Positions 1 through 5,309 of a stretch of 5,309 bases of DNA are shown here, one piece after another. Each line of letters starts with the position of its first letter. Position 1 is the stretch's first letter. Origin of the DNA: Phycisphaerae bacterium. GTDB lineage: Bacteria > Planctomycetota > Phycisphaerae > UBA1845 > Fen-1342. The stretch spans positions 5,982-11,290 of the forward strand of contig JALHOX010000111.1 of assembly GCA_022842805.1 (NCBI GenBank), given 5' to 3'. The notes beneath the pieces are model-generated. The model saw nothing but the letters and a program-made list of their open reading frames with translations, did no database searches and was not told the origin of the DNA. Position numbers and translations under genes: made by a program.

Positions 1-21
1 CACGACGACCGGAAATAAATT

Positions 22-50
22 CGGCTTAACAACGTTTGTTGTTTAAGCCG
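22..50. repeat. Imperfect inverted repeat / hairpin in the leader
   Basis: The arms CGGCTTAA (22-29) and TTAAGCCG (43-50) are exact reverse complements. Inside them CAAC (30-33) pairs with GTTG (38-41), leaving a GTTT loop and one unpaired T at 42, so about 12 base pairs form. The + strand side is followed by G+C-rich sequence with no T run, so it is not a classical terminator for a gene entering from the left. Read on the - strand it is followed by AATTTATTT, a weak T-rich tail. It could be a terminator for a neighbour outside the window, an operator, or a structured mRNA leader. The pairing is seen directly; its function is unknown. Confidence 0.55.
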
Positions 51-166
51 CACCGGCGGCGTCTCCAGCGCGACTGAGTTTGAGGTTCGTTGTTTCCATC
101 GCGTCCCGATGCGCGACGGCCCGCTCTTGGTTTGCGCGCATCGCGTCGCCCGTACTCACCCCGACT

Positions 167-173
167 GAGGAGG
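167..173 (+). promoter_or_regulatory. Strong Shine-Dalgarno sequence that sets the DUF1800 gene start
   Basis: GAGGAGG lies nine bases before the ATG at 183. It is the best ribosome-binding sequence in the leader. It favours 183 over the upstream in-frame ATG at 90, whose added 31 residues are arginine/proline-rich and do not resemble a signal peptide or the protein family. Confidence 0.8.
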
Positions 174-182
174 CTCCCCGCG

Positions 183-1835
183 ATGAAGTTGGAACCCACC
201 GAAAATGTCACACTGCCACCCACCACGATCGAAGAAACACCGACCGCCGCGCCGCGCCGCGTCTCGCGCCGTTGGCTGATTGGCGGAGCGCTGAGCGCGC
301 TGGGCGGCGGATGCGCGTCGCCCGTTAATCCGCTCGCCGCAGAGTCTGAGCTCGACACGCTGGTCGCGGGCGGCGCGCTCGGGAGCGATCCGTCGTCGCT
401 GCCGCGCGAGGGCGGCGCCGCGGATACGCAGGCCGGCCTGCCCCCGCAGGGAATCGACGGCGGCGTCTTTTCACCGCCGGTCGATGCGGTGCTGCGGCTC
501 GTCAATCGCATTACGTTCGGCTATTCCCGGGCCGAGTACCAGGCCGCTTCGGCGCTGGGCTATACGGCCTACCTCGAGCAGCAGCTCAATCCGCAAACGA
601 TCGACGACTCGCAGATGGCTCCGCGACTCGCGGCGTTTGACACGCTGACGATGACGTCGCAGCAGATCTTCGACACCTATCGCAACACGTCGAATGTGCC
701 GGTGCAGCAGCTGGTACTGGCGAGCATCGTCAGGCAGACCTTTTCGAAGCGGCAATTGCTGGAGCGCATGGTCGAATTCTGGAGCGACCACTTCAACATC
801 GACATTCTCGATGAGCAATGTCGATTTCTGAAGCTTGCAGATGATCGCGACGTGATCCGCGTTCACGCCCTGGGCAAGTTCCCGGATCTGCTGCGGGCCA
901 GCGCCCGCAGCGCCGCGATGCTCTTTTACCTCGACAATTACATCAATGTCGCCGGCTCGGCTCAGGAGAACTACGCCCGCGAGGTGTGCGAGTTGCACAC
1001 GATGGGCGTGAACGGCGGCTACACCCAGCAGGACGTGCAGGAGATCGCGCGTTGCTTCACGGGCTGGACCTTTCGCGGTGGCGCGTCGGGGCAGTTCGGC
1101 ACGTTTTTCTTCAACGCCGCTCAGCACGACAACGGCCCCAAAACGGTGCTCGGAGTGTCGATTCCGGCCGGCGGCGGAGTGAATGACGGCGAGGCGGTGA
1201 TCTCGATCCTCGCGTCGCACCCGAGCACGGCGAACTTCATCGCCCGCAAGCTCACGGCGCTGTTCCTGGGCTACAACCCCGACCCGTCGCTGGTGGCGCG
1301 CGTGGCGCAGACCTATGCCGCCACGAACGGCGACATCAAATCGATGCTGCGCGTCATCCTGGATCGCAAGCCGATTACGCAATTGCTGACGCCCAAGCTC
1401 AAGCGGCCAACGCATCACATGGCGGCGCTGCTGCGGGCGATGAATGCAATCGTCACCAATCCGCAGCCGCTGGCGACGCGGCTCGATCGCATGGGCCAGC
1501 GCCCGTTTCACTGGCCGGCGCCCAACGGATATCCGGATTCGCTGGGGGCCTGGGGCAGCAACCTGCTCCCGCGTTGGCAGACCGTGGTGGACCTGATCGA
1601 AAACCGCGTCAGCGGCACCCAGATCGATGCGTTTGGACTGTTCGAAAGCCAAGGCGGAACGGCCCCCGGTCAGGCCGGCCGCGCGATCAATCGCCTGCTT
1701 ACCGGCGGCGCGCTAAGCGCCGCGGCCGAAGCCGCGATTCAGTCGGTTTACGACGCACCAACCGGCAGCCAGCTCGGCCGCACGCGCGACGCATTCGGCG
1801 TGGCGGCGTCGATGCAGGGCTATCAGTGGTATTAA
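183..1835 (+). CDS. DUF1800 family exported protein
   Basis: This 550-residue protein belongs to the DUF1800 family, whose biochemical function is not established. Residues 25-46 look like an export signal: a basic stretch with twin arginines (R29-R30, context SRRWLIGG), a short hydrophobic run, then Cys44. This could be a Tat signal, possibly a lipoprotein signal, but Leu sits at -4 instead of the usual -3, so lipidation is doubtful. A Gly/Ala/Pro-rich linker (about 45-97) precedes the domain (about 100-550). Family hallmarks are LLERMVEFWSDHFN (192-205), the MLFYLDN block (246-252), the QENYAREVCELHTMGVNGGY block (261-280) leading to TGW (293-295), KTVLG (320-324), and the PFHWPAPNGYPD block (441-452). 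The start at 183 is chosen for its Shine-Dalgarno match. The gene is followed 115 bases later by a DUF1501 gene, the usual partner of this family, so the two products probably act together in the periplasm or at the cell surface. The domain looks complete, with no frameshift. Confidence 0.93.
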   Translation: MKLEPTENVTLPPTTIEETPTAAPRRVSRRWLIGGALSALGGGCASPVNPLAAESELDTLVAGGALGSDPSSLPREGGAADTQAGLPPQGIDGGVFSPPVDAVLRLVNRITFGYSRAEYQAASALGYTAYLEQQLNPQTIDDSQMAPRLAAFDTLTMTSQQIFDTYRNTSNVPVQQLVLASIVRQTFSKRQLLERMVEFWSDHFNIDILDEQCRFLKLADDRDVIRVHALGKFPDLLRASARSAAMLFYLDNYINVAGSAQENYAREVCELHTMGVNGGYTQQDVQEIARCFTGWTFRGGASGQFGTFFFNAAQHDNGPKTVLGVSIPAGGGVNDGEAVISILASHPSTANFIARKLTALFLGYNPDPSLVARVAQTYAATNGDIKSMLRVILDRKPITQLLTPKLKRPTHHMAALLRAMNAIVTNPQPLATRLDRMGQRPFHWPAPNGYPDSLGAWGSNLLPRWQTVVDLIENRVSGTQIDAFGLFESQGGTAPGQAGRAINRLLTGGALSAAAEAAIQSVYDAPTGSQLGRTRDAFGVAASMQGYQWY

Positions 1836-1936
1836 CGCGCCGCGGGCTATCGCCCCTGCGCAGTCGCGAGAGCACGCTCCCACCGCAAGGTGCGGCGTCG
1901 CCCGCGATCCGGCCGACCATCCAACACTCGCAATAC

Positions 1937-1941
1937 AAAGG
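1937..1941 (+). promoter_or_regulatory. Shine-Dalgarno sequence for the DUF1501 gene
   Basis: AAAGG lies nine bases before the ATG at 1951. An in-frame TTG two codons further upstream (1945) would leave only three bases from this site, so ATG 1951 is the better start. Confidence 0.6.
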
Positions 1942-1950
1942 TTTTTGCCA

Positions 1951-3246
1951 ATGTCCCATCGCATCGCTCGTCCTTGCGGATGTCTCGAGTATTCCCAGCT
2001 TTCACGCCGCGGCTTTCTGGGCACATCGGGTGCGGCCCTCGCCGCTGCCGCCATTCCCGCCTGGTTGCCGAAAGTGGTCCTCGCCGGCGACGCCACCAGC
2101 CGCGATTCGCTCGTCGTAGTTTTTCTGCGCGGCGGCATGGACGGTCTGACCGCCGTCGCGCCCTATGGCGACCCCAATTACTACGCGCCCGATCTGCGTC
2201 CCGCGCTGGCGATCGCGCCCCCCGGCAGCGCCAACGGCGCCATCGACCTGAATGGGTTCTTCGGCTTTGCTCCGGCGCTCGCCCCGCTGCTGCCGGCCTA
2301 TCAGGCGGGCGATCTCGCGGTCATTCACGCCACCGGCTCGCCCGACCCGACGCGCTCGCACTTCGACGCCATGAGTTACATGGAGTTCGGCATTCCGTTG
2401 CAGCCTCTCAACACGGTCAGCGGTTGGCTGGCGCGGCATCTGCTCTCGGTGCCGCCGCTCGCCGCCAACAACCCGCTGCGCGGCGTCATGGTCGACGACC
2501 TGTTGCCGCGCTCCCTGGCGGGCGCGCCGAACACGCTGCCGATCGCCGACCCGGCCGGATTCTCATTTCCGGGCCGATCGATCAGCGCTCAGATTCGGGC
2601 CGGCGTAATCGACGCCGACTACCTCGATGCAACGCAGCCGCTGGCCAGCGCGGCGATGAACACGATCGACACGATCGACCTGCTGCAGACGATCGATTTC
2701 GCCAACTACCTGCCCGCCAACGGCGCGGTCTATCCCACCAGCGGCTTTGGCATGGCGCTCAAGAGCATCGCGGCGCTGCTAAAGGCCGATGTGGGCGTCG
2801 AAGTGGCGGAGGCCGATCTGGGCGGCTGGGACACGCACGCGCAGCAGGGGCCGCTGACCGGAGAGCTGGCCGGGCTCATGACGGATCTCGCCGGTTCGCT
2901 GGCCGCCTTTCACCTCGACATGCAAGCTCGTCTCGGAAACGTAACCCTGGTCGTCATGTCGGAATTCGGCCGCCGCGCCGACCAGAACAGCAGCCTCGGC
3001 ACCGACCACGGCCACGGCAACTGCATGTTCGTCCTGGGCGGCAACGTCGCCGGCGGGCGCGTCATCGCCGATTGGACGAGCGGAGAGCTGCTGCACCCCG
3101 ATCTGCTCTACGGCGGCGACAGCCTGGCGGTCACGATCGACTATCGCGACATCCTGGCCGAGATCCTCCAGACGCGCCTGCAAAACAACGCGCTGGACGT
3201 CGTATTCCCGAACTACACGCCGACGTTTCGCGGCGTGATCGGCTAG
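1951..3246 (+). CDS. DUF1501 family Tat-exported protein
   Basis: This 431-residue protein belongs to DUF1501, which is related in fold to alkaline phosphatase and sulfatases; its substrate is unknown. Residues 18-24 read SRRGFLG, a classic twin-arginine motif. An Ala-rich hydrophobic segment (27-38) follows, with a possible cleavage site after VLA (43-45), so export folded to the periplasm is predicted. Family motifs in order are LRGGMDGL (59-66), the SHFDAM block (136-141), GGWDTH (291-296), SEFGRR (337-342) and TDHGHG (351-356). The conserved Asp and His residues in these blocks are likely metal or active-site positions by analogy with the superfamily. The C-terminal DYRDILAEIL (398-407) is also typical. 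The protein appears complete. It follows the DUF1800 gene on the same strand after 115 bases with no evident terminator, so cotranscription is likely. Two cysteines (9 and 11) sit just before the Tat motif. Assignment to the family is firm; function is open. Confidence 0.95.
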   Translation: MSHRIARPCGCLEYSQLSRRGFLGTSGAALAAAAIPAWLPKVVLAGDATSRDSLVVVFLRGGMDGLTAVAPYGDPNYYAPDLRPALAIAPPGSANGAIDLNGFFGFAPALAPLLPAYQAGDLAVIHATGSPDPTRSHFDAMSYMEFGIPLQPLNTVSGWLARHLLSVPPLAANNPLRGVMVDDLLPRSLAGAPNTLPIADPAGFSFPGRSISAQIRAGVIDADYLDATQPLASAAMNTIDTIDLLQTIDFANYLPANGAVYPTSGFGMALKSIAALLKADVGVEVAEADLGGWDTHAQQGPLTGELAGLMTDLAGSLAAFHLDMQARLGNVTLVVMSEFGRRADQNSSLGTDHGHGNCMFVLGGNVAGGRVIADWTSGELLHPDLLYGGDSLAVTIDYRDILAEILQTRLQNNALDVVFPNYTPTFRGVIG

Positions 3247-3334
3247 CGGGCCGCCGCGCGCCGCGCCATCGCTGTTATTCTGCGCAGGAAGCGGCACGTG
3301 TGTGCGGGCCCGCCGGTGTTCGCGGAAATCGATG

Positions 3335-4516
3335 ATGCAGACCCAACTCAGCGACGAGCAGCTTCTGGAGCGGCTCGTCGCTTTTTCGATCGTTCACCCC
3401 CAGAGCAGCGAGCCGATCGCGGCCTTCCTCCAGCAATACGCCCACGCGCACGGCGTCTGGCAACTGCGTCAGGTCTACAACGAAGACGCCGCGGCGCAGG
3501 TCAACCTGCTGATGGCGCGCGGGCCGTTGGAGGCGGCGGGTGGGCTGGTGCTTTCGGGGCATATGGACGTCGTTCCGGCGGTCGAGCCCGACTGGGCCAG
3601 CGATCCATTCGAACTGAGCGCACGCGACGGGCGGCTGTACGGGCGCGGCACGAGCGACATGAAAGGCTTCGTGGCGCTGGCGCTCAACGCGCTGGCCGAG
3701 CTCGACGAGAGCGAGCTGCGCGCGCCGCTCATGCTTCTGATCACCAGCGAGGAAGAGATCGGAACCGTCGGCGCGGCGCACTTCGCCGCGAGCTACCCGA
3801 CGATGCACGACGTGCCGCGGCTGCCGCCGACCTGCCTGATCGGCGAACCGACGCTCTTCAGCGCTGTAAGGCAAGGCAAGGGGCACCTGAAGCTGCGCGT
3901 TAGCGCCAAAGGCAAGCCGGCGCATAGCGGGCTGCCGCACCTGGGCGATAGCGCCATCGCGCATGCGGTCGCGGCATTCGCGGCGTTGCGCGGGGTCGAG
4001 GCAGAGTGGAAGCAAAAGCCCCCGCCGTCGGCCGCGCTCTTTCCGGAGTGCCCATATGCAACGCTGAATGTCGGCACGATTCAAGGCGGCGCCGCGGTGA
4101 ATATCGTGCCCGCGTCTTGCGAAATGAACGTCGGCATCAGGCTCTTGCCGGGGCAGAAATCGCCCGACGCGATCAGCGACGTACAGCGGGCGCTCGACGG
4201 CCTGCCCGAGCCCACGCGCCGGGCGCTCTCGCTCAGCGTCATCGGAGATACGCCGCCCCTGGGGCGCGGGTCGGCGGACGCGTTGTATCGAGCGCTCTGT
4301 CAGCAGAGCGGACAGACGAGCGAGGCGGGCGTGGCCTACGCCACCGATGCCGGACCCTTGCAATCGCTCTTCGAGGAAAGCGTGATCTGGGGCCCGGGCG
4401 ACATCACACGGGCGCACAAGGCGAACGAGTTCATCGAGCGCGAGGAGATGCGGATCGGGGCCGAGCGGCTGCGCCAGATCATTCAACGATTCTGCATCGA
4501 CGGAGTGGACGCGTGA
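3335..4516 (+). CDS. M20 family metallo-deacylase, acetylornithine deacetylase (ArgE)-like
   Basis: The product (393 residues) is a complete cytoplasmic two-zinc M20 hydrolase that removes an N-acyl group from an amino acid. ArgE itself converts N-acetylornithine to ornithine. Residues SGHMDVVP (74-81) supply His76 and Asp78, RGTSDMKG (104-111) supplies the bridging Asp108, and TSEEEIG (137-143) supplies the catalytic Glu140 and zinc ligand Glu141. GEPT (170-173) supplies Glu171, and WGPGDITRAHKANEF (352-366) supplies His361. The insert from about 180 to 290 is the lid/dimerisation domain, including KGKPAHSG (192-199). The YATDAGPLQ (335-343) and GPGDITRAH (353-361) blocks and the length near that of E. 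coli ArgE favour the ArgE subgroup over DapE. The start is ambiguous: ATG 3335 is six bases after GGAAA (3324-3328), ATG 3332 is adjacent, and GTG 3302 has AGGAAG ten bases upstream. The stop overlaps the hutF start, which suggests a role beside histidine catabolism, for example on N-formylglutamate. Family confidence is high, but substrate confidence is low, so no gene symbol is given. Confidence 0.92.
   Translation: MQTQLSDEQLLERLVAFSIVHPQSSEPIAAFLQQYAHAHGVWQLRQVYNEDAAAQVNLLMARGPLEAAGGLVLSGHMDVVPAVEPDWASDPFELSARDGRLYGRGTSDMKGFVALALNALAELDESELRAPLMLLITSEEEIGTVGAAHFAASYPTMHDVPRLPPTCLIGEPTLFSAVRQGKGHLKLRVSAKGKPAHSGLPHLGDSAIAHAVAAFAALRGVEAEWKQKPPPSAALFPECPYATLNVGTIQGGAAVNIVPASCEMNVGIRLLPGQKSPDAISDVQRALDGLPEPTRRALSLSVIGDTPPLGRGSADALYRALCQQSGQTSEAGVAYATDAGPLQSLFEESVIWGPGDITRAHKANEFIEREEMRIGAERLRQIIQRFCIDGVDA
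4502..4505 (+). promoter_or_regulatory. Shine-Dalgarno sequence for hutF inside the M20 gene
   Basis: GGAG lies seven bases before the GTG at 4513, within the last codons of the M20 gene. Together with the GTGA start/stop overlap (4513-4516) it supports GTG 4513 as the hutF start and translational coupling of the two genes. Confidence 0.7.
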
Positions 4517-5309
4517 GCGGCGGATTGCGACAGATCGCGGCCGAGCGGACCTATGTCGACGGCGCCTTTCGGGCAAATGTCGCGGTGGTCATCGACGACG
4601 CGGGCATGATTCGTTCGGTCGGAGCGCCCCAGGCGAACCTGTCCACGTTGGCGATGGCGCGGCGGGCGCTGCTGCCGGGCTTCGTGAATGCGCACAGCCA
4701 CGCGTTTCAGCGCGGGCTGAGAGGCCTGGGCGAGGAGTATCCGGCCGGGCAAGGGGATTTTTGGACGTGGCGCGAGGCGATGTACGCGCTGGTGGAGCGG
4801 TTGTCCGCCGATGAGTTTGAAGCGCTCTGCGTCAGCGCGTTCGATGAAATGCTCGACGCGGGCATCACGACCGTGGGCGAGTTTCACTATTTCCACCATG
4901 CCGCCCCGGCGGCACTCGACTTCGCGCTCGATGCGCGCGTGTTGGCGGCGGCGCAGCGCACCGGCATTCGCATCGTGCTGCTGCAGAGCTATTACCGAAC
5001 GGGCGGATTTGGGCAGCCGTTGGCGGGCGGTCAGCGGCGTTTCGCGACGCCGGCGGTGGAGCCGTTTTTCAGGCATCTGGAGTCGCTGGCGACGTTGTGC
5101 GATGGAGACTTGCGGCGAATCGGACTCGCGCCGCACAGTCTGCGTGCCGTTCCGCCGGAGGATCTGCGGCGGCTGTTCGCCGCGGCGCGGGAGCGCGGCT
5201 GGCGCGTGCATATGCATCTGGAAGAGCAGCAGCGCGAGGTGAGCGACTGCGAGGCAGCGTGGGGCAGGCGGCCGATGCGCTGGGCGCTCGACGAACTGCC
5301 GATCGACGA
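4513..5309 (+). CDS. hutF: Formimidoylglutamate deiminase HutF (partial, C-terminus outside window)
   Basis: HutF hydrolyses N-formimidoyl-L-glutamate to N-formyl-L-glutamate and ammonia, the fourth step of the five-step histidine degradation pathway, in the cytoplasm. It is an amidohydrolase-superfamily zinc enzyme. Visible are 265 residues of an expected roughly 450. LPGFVNAHSHAFQRG (54-68) carries the metal ligands His61 and His63. The FWTWREAMY block (83-91) follows, then EFHYFHH (123-129), APHSLRAVPPEDL (206-218), and HMHLEEQQREV (233-243) with metal ligand His235 and likely catalytic Glu238. Gln66, Arg87, Tyr126, His208 and Arg211 align, from my memory of the Pseudomonas enzyme, with residues that bind substrate. 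The FWTW block and the HxHxxEQ motif separate HutF from guanine deaminase and imidazolonepropionase (HutI). The later catalytic His and metal Asp lie beyond the window and cannot be checked. The GTG start overlaps the stop of the M20 gene (GTGA) and has GGAG seven bases upstream, so the two are probably translated together. Confidence 0.93.
   Translation, partial: MSGGLRQIAAERTYVDGAFRANVAVVIDDAGMIRSVGAPQANLSTLAMARRALLPGFVNAHSHAFQRGLRGLGEEYPAGQGDFWTWREAMYALVERLSADEFEALCVSAFDEMLDAGITTVGEFHYFHHAAPAALDFALDARVLAAAQRTGIRIVLLQSYYRTGGFGQPLAGGQRRFATPAVEPFFRHLESLATLCDGDLRRIGLAPHSLRAVPPEDLRRLFAAARERGWRVHMHLEEQQREVSDCEAAWGRRPMRWALDELPID

Noticed and set aside
90..182. Upstream extension of the DUF1800 gene to ATG 90
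   Set aside because: The added Arg/Pro-rich residues would precede the export signal, and the strong GAGGAGG sits directly before ATG 183.
471..1652. 393-residue open frame on the - strand
   Set aside because: It is the antisense shadow of the DUF1800 gene, whose + strand frame carries clear family motifs.
1836..1950. Possible terminator or regulatory hairpin between the DUF1800 and DUF1501 genes
   Set aside because: Only short stems are found, such as CCGCA/TGCGG (1883-1895) and GGGC/GCCC near 1850, with no T run. These are expected by chance in G+C-rich DNA.
3276..3281. TATTCT as a -10 promoter element before the M20 gene
   Set aside because: No -35-like hexamer occurs at suitable spacing upstream; that region is a G/C-only run.
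1890..3335. 481-residue open frame on the + strand in another frame
   Set aside because: It is an Arg-rich out-of-frame reading of the DUF1501 gene with no domain signal.
3275..4576. 433-residue open frame on the - strand
   Set aside because: It lies opposite the M20 gene and hutF start, is very rich in Arg/Ala/His, has no recognisable family motif, and is explained by third-position G/C bias of the real genes.

Overview
The window is G+C-rich bacterial DNA with strong third-position G/C bias. It is densely packed with four genes, all on the + strand. The type of organism is only loosely constrained. The pair of exported DUF1800 and DUF1501 proteins with twin-arginine signals is common in Planctomycetota and in many Gram-negative environmental bacteria such as Pseudomonadota. 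A HutF-type formimidoylglutamate deiminase indicates the five-step histidine degradation route. No ribosomal RNA or other taxonomic marker is present, so I do not name a genus.

Layout: positions 1-182 are a leader with one good imperfect hairpin (22-50) and a strong Shine-Dalgarno sequence (167-173). Positions 183-1835 encode a DUF1800 protein. After a 115-base gap, 1951-3246 encode a DUF1501 protein with a textbook Tat signal. After an 88-base gap with no recognisable terminator or promoter, about 3335-4516 encode an ArgE-like M20 metallo-deacylase. Its stop codon overlaps the GTG start of hutF (4513 onward), which runs off the right edge with about 265 residues visible.

There are two functional modules. 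The first is the DUF1800/DUF1501 pair, a recurrent two-gene unit of exported proteins whose biochemical role is not established. The DUF1501 member belongs to the alkaline phosphatase/sulfatase-like fold group. The second is a translationally coupled M20 deacylase-hutF pair. HutF makes N-formyl-L-glutamate, and the next step of the pathway is hydrolysis of that N-acyl amino acid. This makes the coupled M20 enzyme a reasonable candidate for a non-orthologous replacement of HutG. That is an inference from context; the sequence itself looks most like acetylornithine deacetylase.

No mobile element, CRISPR array, tRNA or rRNA was seen. The long reading frames on the - strand and in other + frames are shadows of the high-G+C genes.
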